A DNA stretch of 6,345 nt from an uncultured Oscillospiraceae bacterium (GCA_900762245.1 CAAFFR010000030.1:1-6345), one strand, 5' to 3'. Positions 1-5,893 are shown, counted from the first letter of the stretch. Notes: generated by a model from the sequence alone, not told the origin. Numbers and translations are program-made.

Positions 1-1158
1 CGGCTCTTCCGGATGCACGAAAGCGGCACCCTCACCGCCCCCTGTGACGGTCAGGTGTCCGGCGTGGAGGAGGACAGCCCCTATCTGCTCAGCGGCGAAG
101 AAACCGATTGGGAAGTCCAGCCTCTGGCCGCTTCTGAAGAGACCGGCTGGTCGGTCATGCTTCTCAGCGCAGAAGAAACTGCCCCCACGGAGCCGGAGTA
201 CACCGGCACCTACACCGGTTTCCCCGGCAAGGTCACTCACATCGGCAGCACCGAGATCATCACCGTTATGAGTGAAGTTGGCGGTACCGTTACCAAGGAC
301 GAGGAAGGCAAGTGGGATTTCTCCCAGATCGACCTGAACCCGGAGCATATGCTCCACAGCGGCCTGCCCTTTACCGTGGAAAATGCCGCAGCCTTCTCCA
401 TCGGCGATATCATCGTGGTCATCTATGACGAAAACGGCGACTACACCGTGGAAGTGGCCCAGAAGGCCCAGCCCGATATCCCCAGCTTCCCCGGTTTCCC
501 CGGCTGCATGGGCGGCGGTGGTATGGGCGGCTTCGGCGGCATTGACATCAGCGGTATGCTGGGCAGCCTCATGGGCGGCTTCGGCGGCGGTGCGGCAGCA
601 TCCCAGCAGGAGGAGCAGGCCCTGTTCCCCTTGGAAGGTGATGTGCTGCTGACCGTAACGCCTCAGGATGCCATGACCCTGACCATCACCCTGGACGAGC
701 AGGACATCGCCGGTGTTCAGGTGGGTCAGCTGGCGGAAGTCAAGGTGGAAGCCCTTCGGGGACAGGTCTTTGAGGCCGAAGTCACTACCGTTTCCGCCAA
801 GGGCACCAACAGCGGCGGCAGCAGCAAATTCGCCGTGACTCTGGAACTGCCCAAGGCCGCGGATATGCTGGACGGAATGAGCGCCGCAGCCTCCATCCCC
901 CTGTACAGCAAGCTGGATGTGCTGACTGTTCCCGTGGAAGCCCTGACGGAACAGGGTGCCAAGACCGTGGTCTACACCGCCCTGGATGCCGAAACCGGCG
1001 ACCCCACCGCTCCGGTGGAAGTGACCATCGGCATGTCCGACGGTCTCCACGCCGAGATCCTCTCCGGCCTGAAGCTGGGAGATCCCTTCTACTACAGCTA
1101 CTACGATACTCTGGAGCTGGATACCAGCGCAGAGGAAGCGCGCTATAGCTTCGGATGA
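1..1158 (+). CDS. RND/HlyD-family efflux adaptor, 5'-truncated
   Basis: The frame is open from the first base, so the true start and any signal peptide lie outside the window; 385 residues remain, ending in TGA. The fragment begins with a lipoyl/barrel-sandwich-like edge (TAPCDGQVSGV, residues 13-23). The C-terminal half reads like a membrane-fusion-protein beta-barrel (about 210-300, with the stretch TITLDEQDIAGVQVGQLAEV) followed by a membrane-proximal domain (VLTVPVEAL, about 307-315). Such adaptors connect an inner-membrane RND or MacB-like ABC pump to export in the envelope; in a single-membrane Firmicute the partner is usually an ABC transporter, expected upstream. Two oddities stand out: a Gly/Met-rich segment at residues 164-201, and a tandem EETDWEVQPL / EETGWSVMLL near residues 33-54. 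The substrate cannot be read from the sequence. Family assignment is fairly sure, the pump type is not. Confidence 0.75.
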   Translation, partial: RLFRMHESGTLTAPCDGQVSGVEEDSPYLLSGEETDWEVQPLAASEETGWSVMLLSAEETAPTEPEYTGTYTGFPGKVTHIGSTEIITVMSEVGGTVTKDEEGKWDFSQIDLNPEHMLHSGLPFTVENAAAFSIGDIIVVIYDENGDYTVEVAQKAQPDIPSFPGFPGCMGGGGMGGFGGIDISGMLGSLMGGFGGGAAASQQEEQALFPLEGDVLLTVTPQDAMTLTITLDEQDIAGVQVGQLAEVKVEALRGQVFEAEVTTVSAKGTNSGGSSKFAVTLELPKAADMLDGMSAAASIPLYSKLDVLTVPVEALTEQGAKTVVYTALDAETGDPTAPVEVTIGMSDGLHAEILSGLKLGDPFYYSYYDTLELDTSAEEARYSFG

Positions 1159-1164
1159 TGCAAT

Positions 1165-1191
1165 ACGGGGGAAGGCATTGCCTTCCCCCGT
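1165..1191 (+). terminator. Hairpin terminator after the adaptor gene
   Basis: A perfect 13-bp inverted repeat (1165-1177 with 1179-1191, one central base; the folded loop would be larger) begins 6 nt after the adaptor stop codon. The following tract (AAGTTTGTGT) is only moderately T-rich, so termination may be incomplete. Position and stem strength support a terminator role. Confidence 0.7.
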
Positions 1192-1216
1192 AAGTTTGTG
1201 TAAGTTGCCGTTCTGT

Positions 1217-1421
1217 GGCGCGGGAGCGCCAAGGCTTCCCCCGGGGGGAAGCTGGCAAAAATCTTTGATTTTTGACTGATGAGGAATGCGGGCAGAAACG
1301 TTACGATTAGCACGATGTTTCAGACCTATTCCAGACTTGGAATTGCACGCCGCCCCTCATCCGTCACGGCTTGCGCCGTGCCACCTTCCCCCCGGGGGAA
1401 GGCTTTGGGCGCTGCCGCGCC
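1217..1421. repeat. MITE-like inverted-repeat element
   Basis: The outer arms are long and imperfectly complementary. GGCGCGGGAGCGCC (1217-1230) pairs with GGCGCTGCCGCGCC (1408-1421). The arm then continues through the palindromic GCTTCCCCC/GGGGGAAGC block (1233-1251), which matches its counterpart around 1383-1403, and on to GATGAGG (1278-1284) against CCTCATC (1355-1361). Each arm carries its own small hairpin: AAAAATC-TTT-GATTTTT at 1257-1273 and CACGGC-TTGC-GCCGTG at 1365-1380. The core of about 70 nt (1285-1354) has no coding potential I trust. The element lies between two convergent genes, resembles short repeats scattered in Oscillospiraceae genomes, and encodes no transposase. No target-site duplication is evident. 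Confidence 0.75.
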
Positions 1422-1434
1422 GATACAGATAACG

Positions 1435-1463
1435 AACAGGCCGCCCAATTTGGGCGGCCTGTT
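1435..1463 (-). terminator. Terminator hairpin downstream of hisS
   Basis: A perfect 13-bp stem (AACAGGCCGCCCA at 1435-1447 with 1451-1463) closes a 3-nt loop 11 nt past the hisS stop. On the hisS strand the tail is only GTTCGTTAT. On the plus strand it ends in GTTTTGG, so the hairpin may act in both directions between convergent genes. Confidence 0.65.
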
Positions 1464-1474
1464 TTGGTATCTTC

Positions 1475-2830
1475 TTACTTTTCCAGAATGACGGCACCGC
1501 TGATCTGGGCCAGGGTGGCCTGGATGTGGGCGGCGGCATCGGCGGGAGACAGCTTTACCTGTTCGCCGGTCTTCATATTCTTCACAGAGCACATCCCCTC
1601 GGTGATCTCATCCTCGCCCAGCAGCACGGCAAAGGGAACCTCCAGCTTGTTGGCGTAGGCCATCTTCTGCTTGAACTTCTTCTGCTCGCCGTAGAGCTGG
1701 ACCCGCAGGCCGGAGGCACGGAGGGTCTCTGCCAGTGCGATGGCGGGAGCCACATCGGCGGTCATGGGCAGCACCAGAGCGTCAGCGGGGGCGCTGGGCA
1801 GCTCGGGGTTCAGCAGACCCTGCTCGTCCAGAACGTAGAACAGGCGGGTCAGGCCGATGGAAATGCCCACGCCGGGCAGCTGCTTTTCAATGTAGTAGCC
1901 TGCCAGATTGTCGTAGCGGCCGCCGGAACAGACGGAGCCGATCTCGGGGTGGTCCAGCAGGGTGGTCTCGTAAACGGTGCCGGTGTAGTAATCCAGACCT
2001 CTTGCGATGGTCAGATCTACCGCAAAGTTGGCTTCGGGCACACCGAAGGCAGCCAGATTGCTGCACACAGCCTTCAGTTCACCCAGGCCCTGGTCGAACA
2101 TCTCGTTGCGGCCTGCATAGCCCTCCAGGGCAGACAGGACCTCGGCATTGGAGCCGGTGATGGCGATGAACTTCAGGATCTCGTCAGCCTGCTCGTCAGT
2201 CAGACCGCAGTCCTCCCGCAAAATCACCTTGACCTTGGCTGCGCCGATCTTATCCAGCTTGTCCACGGTGCGCATGATGTCGCCGGACTTCTCGCTCAGG
2301 CCCAGCATGGCATAGAAGCCGTTGAGGATCTTGCGGTTGTTGACCCGGATCTGGAAGCGACTCAGGCCGAAGCCCTTGAACACCTTATAAATAATGGCGG
2401 GAATCTCTGCCTCATTCAGAATGTCCAGCTTGCCGTCACCGATGATGTCGATGTCAGCCTGATAGAATTCCCGGAAGCGGCCCCGCTGGGCACGCTCGCC
2501 GCGGTAGACCTTGCTGATCTGGAAGCGGCGGAAGGGGAAAGCCAGGTCGTTATAGTGCAGGGCAACATACTTGGCAAGGGGCACCGTCAGGTCGAAACGC
2601 AGAGCCAGATCGCTGTCGCCCTTCTGGAAGCGGTAGATCTGCTTCTCCGTCTCGCCGCCGCCCTTGGCCAGCAGAATCTGGGCATCCTCGATAACGGGGG
2701 TATCCAGAGGGGCAAAGCCGTAGGATGCGTAGGTAGTCCGCAGAATCTCTACCATCTTCTCAAAGCGGACCTGCTTGGCAGGCAGCAGTTCCATGAAACC
2801 GGACAGAGTCCGGGGCTTGATGATATCCAT
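1475..2830 (-). CDS. hisS: Histidine--tRNA ligase
   Basis: Class II aminoacyl-tRNA synthetase that charges tRNA-His with histidine, using ATP, in the cytoplasm. It has 451 residues, a normal family length. Visible landmarks: motif 1 region PLDTPVIED (41-49), motif 2 with LRFDLTVPL (77-85) and RGRFREFYQ (116-124), the histidine-specific IARGLDYYTG (275-284, with the conserved catalytic Arg), GGRYDNL (303-309), motif 3 GVGISIGLTRL (320-330), and an anticodon-binding domain from about 350 to the C-terminus. Motif 2 has LRFDLT, as in eukaryotic-type HisRS, instead of the LRPEGT common in bacteria. The ATG start is supported by AGAAAGG (2841-2847) at 10 nt spacing. No T-box leader lies upstream; that gap is filled by a repeat. 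The gene may be transcribed together with minD and the mgsA-like gene. Confidence 0.95.
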   Translation of the reverse strand: MDIIKPRTLSGFMELLPAKQVRFEKMVEILRTTYASYGFAPLDTPVIEDAQILLAKGGGETEKQIYRFQKGDSDLALRFDLTVPLAKYVALHYNDLAFPFRRFQISKVYRGERAQRGRFREFYQADIDIIGDGKLDILNEAEIPAIIYKVFKGFGLSRFQIRVNNRKILNGFYAMLGLSEKSGDIMRTVDKLDKIGAAKVKVILREDCGLTDEQADEILKFIAITGSNAEVLSALEGYAGRNEMFDQGLGELKAVCSNLAAFGVPEANFAVDLTIARGLDYYTGTVYETTLLDHPEIGSVCSGGRYDNLAGYYIEKQLPGVGISIGLTRLFYVLDEQGLLNPELPSAPADALVLPMTADVAPAIALAETLRASGLRVQLYGEQKKFKQKMAYANKLEVPFAVLLGEDEITEGMCSVKNMKTGEQVKLSPADAAAHIQATLAQISGAVILEK

Positions 2831-2857
2831 GTATTTATTTCCTTTCTAAAAAACAGC

Positions 2858-2964
2858 ATGTCATTGCGAGGAACCCCAAGGGGGCGACGTGGCAATCCCC
2901 TGCAAATTTCCGGAAGGTCGGAGGAGATTGCCACACCAGTGTGCGCACTGGTTCGCAATGACAT
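2858..2964. repeat. Interspersed palindromic repeat, short copy (107 nt)
   Basis: Perfect 12-bp terminal inverted repeats (ATGTCATTGCGA / TCGCAATGACAT) bound the element. Inside are a GTGGCAATCCCCT block (2889-2901), matched by an inverted copy with one mismatch (2922-2934), and a 7-bp hairpin ACCAGTG-TGCG-CACTGGT near the right end. The sequence recurs in the same orientation at 4301-4492. It fills most of the 158 nt between the mgsA-like gene and hisS, leaving only the hisS ribosome-binding site and about 24 nt on the other side. If transcribed it would form a strong structure between the two genes. Confidence 0.85.
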
Positions 2965-2988
2965 CGCATTTATTTCAGTTGTCAAAAA

Positions 2989-3402
2989 TCAGAATCTGGA
3001 CTTGCTCCGCAGCATTTCTCTCCAGTCCAGGTCGCCCCGCTGCAGGCCCATGATGAGCATTTCGGCAGAGGCCAGATTGGTGGCGATGGGCACATTGTGC
3101 TTGTCACAATGGCGGATGGTCTCGATCATCTGGCTGTCATCCCAGGGCTCGGTGGTGTTGGGATCGGTAAACAGCAGCACCAGATCGATCTCGTTATAGG
3201 CGATGCGGGCGTTGATCTGCTGGTGGCCGCCCTGCTTATGGGAAAGCAGCAGGGTAATGGGCAGGCCGGTATTGTCCGCAATCAGACGTCCGGTGGTGGC
3301 AGTTGCGAACAGACTATGCTTCATCAGGACACTCTTGTAGGCTGTGCAGAACTGAACCATCAGTTCCTTCTTCTTGTCGTGTGCCAAAAATGCGATATTC
3401 AC
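2989..3402 (-). CDS. mgsA: Methylglyoxal-synthase-family protein, altered active site
   Basis: The family converts dihydroxyacetone phosphate to methylglyoxal and phosphate in the cytoplasm. The 137 residues fit the family: IAFLAHDKKK (3-12), the phosphate-site-like ATATTG (33-38), GGHQQ (58-62), TDP (79-81) and IATNLASAEMLI (106-117). Compared from memory with E. coli MgsA, His19, Asp20, Lys23 and Asp91 are kept. The catalytic Asp71 is His60 (codon CAC), His98 is Trp87, Asp101 is Ser90, and the SGP before GGD is SHK. Activity as a methylglyoxal synthase is therefore doubtful; it could be a ligand-binding MGS-fold protein or a divergent enzyme. The symbol reflects homology only. The start is GTG at 3402: AAGGAG (3411-3416) lies 8 nt upstream, whereas the GTG at 3411 overlaps that site. 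It follows minD by 33 nt. Confidence 0.85.
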   Translation of the reverse strand: MNIAFLAHDKKKELMVQFCTAYKSVLMKHSLFATATTGRLIADNTGLPITLLLSHKQGGHQQINARIAYNEIDLVLLFTDPNTTEPWDDSQMIETIRHCDKHNVPIATNLASAEMLIMGLQRGDLDWREMLRSKSRF

Positions 3403-3410
3403 AGCGGTCA

Positions 3411-3416
3411 CTCCTT
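3411..3416 (-). promoter_or_regulatory. Ribosome-binding site fixing the mgsA-like start
   Basis: AAGGAG on the minus strand lies 8 nt before GTG at 3402. It overlaps the upstream in-frame GTG at 3411, which therefore cannot be the start. The resulting N-terminus (M/V)NIAFLAHDKKK matches the typical start of family members. Confidence 0.85.
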
Positions 3417-3435
3417 GAATTTATATATAAGGGAT

Positions 3436-4176
3436 TTATCGTAACGTGATAGGCTCGTGGAAGCCCTGGATGCGCTTGGCAATTTTGCGGTAGGCTTTCG
3501 CTGCAGTGCAGCGCTTGGCATATTTCAGCAGGGGTTTTCCGAAGGAGGCCGCCAAGGTCACATTGGCATCCTCCAGCACAATGCCCCACAGGGGCAGTCC
3601 TGCGGAATCCATCACATCGTCAATGGTGATCTGGACGGTGCTCAGCAGGTCCCGGTCTACCCGGTTTACCACCAGCCGGACATCCTTCTTGCCCATGAGT
3701 TCCAGCAGCTCGCCTACCCGGGCCGCATCCCGGATGGCTGCCGGACCGGAACCGGTCACCAGCAGAAACCGCTCCGCCGGTGCTGCCACCAGACGAAAGC
3801 CGACATCCACACCTGCGGGGGCATCCAGCAGCACATAGTCAAAGCAATTTTTGGCCTGCTGCAGCATGTCATAGAAGATTTTGGCATTGATTTTCTCTGC
3901 GTCCCGGTTCATAGGGGCTGTCAGAAACTGCAAGCCGGGGAACAGCGGATGCACCGCTGCCTGCTCCAGAGGGTAGCCGCCCTCCGCCACATCCAGAAAG
4001 GACAGGGCGCTGCAGTCGGCAAGACCCAGGGAAATGTCCAGATTCCGCAGTCCGATATCGCAATCGATACACAAAACCCGCTTCCCTTCCTCTGCCAGGG
4101 CGGTAGCGATGCCTGCGCAGACAGAGGTTTTTCCCGTTCCGCCCTTGCCGGACAGGACCGCGAAGATCTCGCCCAA
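3436..4176 (-). CDS. minD: MinD-type septum-site ATPase (ParA/MinD family)
   Basis: MinD is a membrane-cycling P-loop ATPase that helps place the division septum, normally with MinC and MinE. Over 246 residues I see the deviant Walker A motif SGKGGTGKTS (9-18, signature Lys11), the DCDIGLRNLD switch I segment (38-47), and Walker B in FDYVLLDAPAG (112-122). The distal part corresponds to the MinD VxxDDV...G.V.ED region. The C-terminus AYRKIAKRIQGF could be a weak amphipathic membrane helix but is followed by a further eight residues (HEPITLR preceded by F), unlike the usual ending. The start is TTG at 4176 with GGAGG (4186-4190) 9 nt before it; a longer frame to 4239 would begin inside the promoter. 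minC and minE are not adjacent. A related ParA/MRP-type role is possible. Confidence 0.8.
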   Translation of the reverse strand: MGEIFAVLSGKGGTGKTSVCAGIATALAEEGKRVLCIDCDIGLRNLDISLGLADCSALSFLDVAEGGYPLEQAAVHPLFPGLQFLTAPMNRDAEKINAKIFYDMLQQAKNCFDYVLLDAPAGVDVGFRLVAAPAERFLLVTGSGPAAIRDAARVGELLELMGKKDVRLVVNRVDRDLLSTVQITIDDVMDSAGLPLWGIVLEDANVTLAASFGKPLLKYAKRCTAAKAYRKIAKRIQGFHEPITLR

Positions 4177-4185
4177 ACGCCATCG

Positions 4186-4190
4186 CCTCC
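4186..4190 (-). promoter_or_regulatory. Ribosome-binding site fixing the minD TTG start
   Basis: GGAGG on the minus strand is followed after 9 nt by TTG (4174-4176), directly ahead of GEIFAVLSGKGG. The nearer ATG (4182-4184) is out of frame, and the in-frame upstream candidates have no such site. Confidence 0.75.
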
Positions 4191-4210
4191 AATAACCACA
4201 GTTTGATATC

Positions 4211-4239
4211 ATTATAAAGCCATTTCGCACAAAAATCAA
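4211..4239 (-). promoter_or_regulatory. Predicted sigma-A promoter of minD
   Basis: On the minus strand TTGATT (4234-4239), a 17-nt spacer and a consensus TATAAT (4211-4216) give a start of transcription near 4204 and a leader of roughly 28 nt. It probably drives minD and the mgsA-like gene. Confidence 0.75.
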
Positions 4240-4300
4240 GAGGAAATCAAGGACTTTTCAAATGTTTTTCATCACAATGAACAAAAAACAACAATTCCGC

Positions 4301-4492
4301 ATGTCATTGCGAGGAGCCCCAAAGGGGCGACGTGGCAATCCCCTCCCAATTTCAGGGGGTCTCGTTCTATAATTCTGCGCGGACCTTTGAAGGGGATTGC
4401 CACACCAGTCTAGTGCCGCAGCACTGTGCAAGCGAGCAACCGCCGAAGGCGGCTCTTAGCGAGTCGCAGTGCGCACTGGTTCGCAATGACAT
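4301..4492. repeat. Interspersed palindromic repeat, long copy (192 nt)
   Basis: This has the same 12-bp terminal inverted repeats and orientation as the element at 2858-2964. An internal perfect 13-bp inverted pair is GTGGCAATCCCCT (4332-4344) with AGGGGATTGCCAC (4391-4403), and GCCCC-AAA-GGGGC forms a small hairpin in the left arm. Relative to the short copy it has a longer middle (about 4345-4390) and 59 extra bases (4410-4468) inserted into the terminal CCAGT/GTGCGCACTGG hairpin. It occupies much of the divergent minD-pta region without covering either promoter. Confidence 0.85.
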
Positions 4493-4543
4493 CATAAATT
4501 TGGTCCACACTGTCAAAATATGCAATCCCCTGTAAAAAAGGGG

Positions 4544-4572
4544 TTGCGCCCTTGGGTAAAGTGATATATAAT
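4544..4572 (+). promoter_or_regulatory. Predicted sigma-A promoter of pta
   Basis: TTGCGC (4544-4549), a 17-nt spacer and consensus TATAAT (4567-4572) predict a transcript starting near 4579 with a leader of about 45 nt. The dyad AAGGG-GTTGCG-CCCTT (4538-4553) overlaps the -35 box and could be an operator; that part is speculative. Confidence 0.75.
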
Positions 4573-4623
4573 TATTTTGTAAAAATACGGGCACAGACCC
4601 GATAATTGGAGGACTGATATCCT

Positions 4624-5622
4624 ATGTTCAATGCAATGATCGAAACTCTGAAGGCTAATCCCCGTTCCATCGTTTTCACCGAGGGTCACGATGCCCGTAT
4701 TCTGGAAGCTACCGCCCGTCTGAAGGCTGACGGTTTCCTGAAGGTCATCCTGGTCGGCAATGTGGAAGAAGTCAAGGCCAACGCTGCCAAGGGCGGCTTC
4801 GACATCGAAGGCGTTGAGATCCTGGACCCCGCTACCTACGCAGGCATGGACGCCATGGTTGAGAAGATGGTGGAGCTGCGTAAGGGCAAGATGTCCGCTG
4901 AGGACTGCCGCAAGGCTCTCAGCAAGGGCAACTACTTCGGCACCATGCTGGTGAAGATGGGCTATGCTGACTCCCTGCTGGGCGGCGCTACCTACTCCAC
5001 CGCTGATACCGTCCGTCCCGCTCTGCAGATCGTCAAGACCAAGAAGGGCTCCCACCTGGTCTCCTCCTGCTTCATCATGGTCCGCGGCGAAGAGAAGCTG
5101 GCTATGGGCGACTGCGCCATCAACCTGGGCTACGAAGACTCCGTCGACAAGGACGGCAACGTTACCCTGTCCGCTGCTCAGAAGCTGGCTGAGGTTGCCA
5201 TCGAGACTGCCAACACCGCCAAGGTCTTCGGCATCGACCCCAAGGTCGCTATGCTGAGCTTCTCCACCAACGGCTCCGGCAAGGGCGGCACTGTTAAGCT
5301 GTCTCACGACGCTACCGCTGTTGCCAAGGAAATGGCTCCCGAGCTGGCTATCGACGGCGAAATGCAGTTCGACGCAGCTGTCGCTCCCGAGGTCGGCCAG
5401 CTGAAGTTCCCCGGCTCCCCCGTGGCAGGCTACGCCAACACCTTCATCTTCCCCACCATCGAGGCCGGCAACATCGGCTACAAGATCGCACAGCGTCTGG
5501 GCGGCTACGAAGCTCTGGGCCCCATCCTGCAGGGTCTGGCAGCTCCCATCAACGACCTGTCCCGCGGCTGCAACGCTGAGGAAGTCTACAAGATGGCTAT
5601 CATCACCGCTGCAATGGTGTAA
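4624..5622 (+). CDS. pta: Phosphate acetyltransferase
   Basis: Interconverts acetyl-CoA plus phosphate and acetyl phosphate plus CoA in the cytoplasm, the first step of acetate formation with ATP gain by acetate kinase. The 332 residues match the short, single-domain bacterial Pta. Landmarks are IVFTEGHDARILEAT (16-30), GGATYSTADTVRPALQI (120-136), GDCAINLGYED (162-172), AMLSFSTNGS (209-218), SPVAGYANTFIFPTIEAGNI (265-284) and PINDLSRGC (308-316), which holds the Ser-Arg pair (313-314) tied to catalysis in characterised Pta. GGAGG (4608-4612) lies 11 nt before the ATG. Codon choice is strongly biased (CTG, AAG, GCT/GCC), more than in the neighbours, which suggests high expression. It appears to be transcribed alone, since a terminator follows and no ackA is adjacent. 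Confidence 0.96.
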   Translation: MFNAMIETLKANPRSIVFTEGHDARILEATARLKADGFLKVILVGNVEEVKANAAKGGFDIEGVEILDPATYAGMDAMVEKMVELRKGKMSAEDCRKALSKGNYFGTMLVKMGYADSLLGGATYSTADTVRPALQIVKTKKGSHLVSSCFIMVRGEEKLAMGDCAINLGYEDSVDKDGNVTLSAAQKLAEVAIETANTAKVFGIDPKVAMLSFSTNGSGKGGTVKLSHDATAVAKEMAPELAIDGEMQFDAAVAPEVGQLKFPGSPVAGYANTFIFPTIEAGNIGYKIAQRLGGYEALGPILQGLAAPINDLSRGCNAEEVYKMAIITAAMV

Positions 5623-5712
5623 GTCGGCAGGGCCGACAGCCAATGCGCACGCCGGCTGGTCAAAGGACGTTTCTTCCCTGACCCGCCCTGTATCGTTACC
5701 TCTTCATAAACG

Positions 5713-5739
5713 AACCCCCGCCGCAAGGCGGGGGTTTTT
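5713..5739 (+). terminator. Rho-independent terminator of pta
   Basis: AACCCCCGCC (5713-5722) and GGCGGGGGTT (5727-5736) form a 10-bp stem closed by a GCAA tetraloop and run into TTTTT. It sits about 90 nt after the pta stop. A smaller hairpin, GTCGGC-AGG-GCCGAC (5623-5637), comes directly after the stop codon; I see no gene in the stretch between. Confidence 0.92.
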
Positions 5740-5743
5740 CTAT

Positions 5744-5882
5744 CGTAGGGGAGGGGCTTGCCCCTCCCGGTCATTTTGCATTACAAAATGACATTGCCAT
5801 AGGCAATAATTGGGTTATTTCCCGTTGGGAAATCCCAAATTGCATTGCAATTTGGGCGGGAGGGGCAAGCCCCTCCCCTACG
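5744..5882. repeat. Inverted-repeat element with perfect 25-bp ends
   Basis: Positions 5744-5768 and 5858-5882 are exact reverse complements. Each end is itself a palindrome (GGGAGGGGC/GCCCCTCCC with a 2-nt spacer). Between them lie four hairpins in series: 5770-5792 (9 bp), 5793-5807 (6 bp), 5818-5832 (6 bp) and 5834-5856 (11 bp, one central base). It has no open frame I trust and no transposase. It begins a few bases after the pta terminator and ends 11 nt before the stop of the ygjP remnant, so it fills the gap between convergent units. It looks like a non-autonomous MITE- or REP-type element. Confidence 0.8.
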
Positions 5883-5893
5883 AAACAGAGTCT

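Noticed and set aside
1279..1491. Small plus-strand frame within the MITE-like element
   Set aside because: It spans repeat arms and the terminator stem, with no ribosome-binding site.
2831..2988. T-box leader or own promoter for hisS
   Set aside because: No T-box consensus or antiterminator is visible. A TTGACA on the minus strand (2980-2985) has no acceptable -10 at the right distance.
1526..3199. 557-residue plus-strand open frame
   Set aside because: It is antisense to hisS and runs through the repeat into the mgsA-like gene. Its composition (Val/Leu/Gly/Gln-rich) is a mirror of biased codons and shows no domain.
3457..4206. 249-residue plus-strand open frame
   Set aside because: It is antisense to minD, which has Walker motifs, a promoter and a ribosome-binding site.
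4177..4239. N-terminal extension of MinD to 4239
   Set aside because: That start would lie within the predicted -35 box and code upstream of the transcription start; the TTG at 4176 has a well-placed GGAGG.
2858..4492. CRISPR array from the repeated sequence
   Set aside because: There are only two copies about 1.4 kb apart, of unequal length, each bounded by inverted rather than direct repeats.
4332..4594. Small frames on both strands inside the long repeat copy
   Set aside because: They are made of repeat sequence and cross the pta promoter; nothing suggests translation.
4513..5643. 376-residue minus-strand open frame
   Set aside because: It is the antisense shadow of pta, caused by that gene's strong codon bias.
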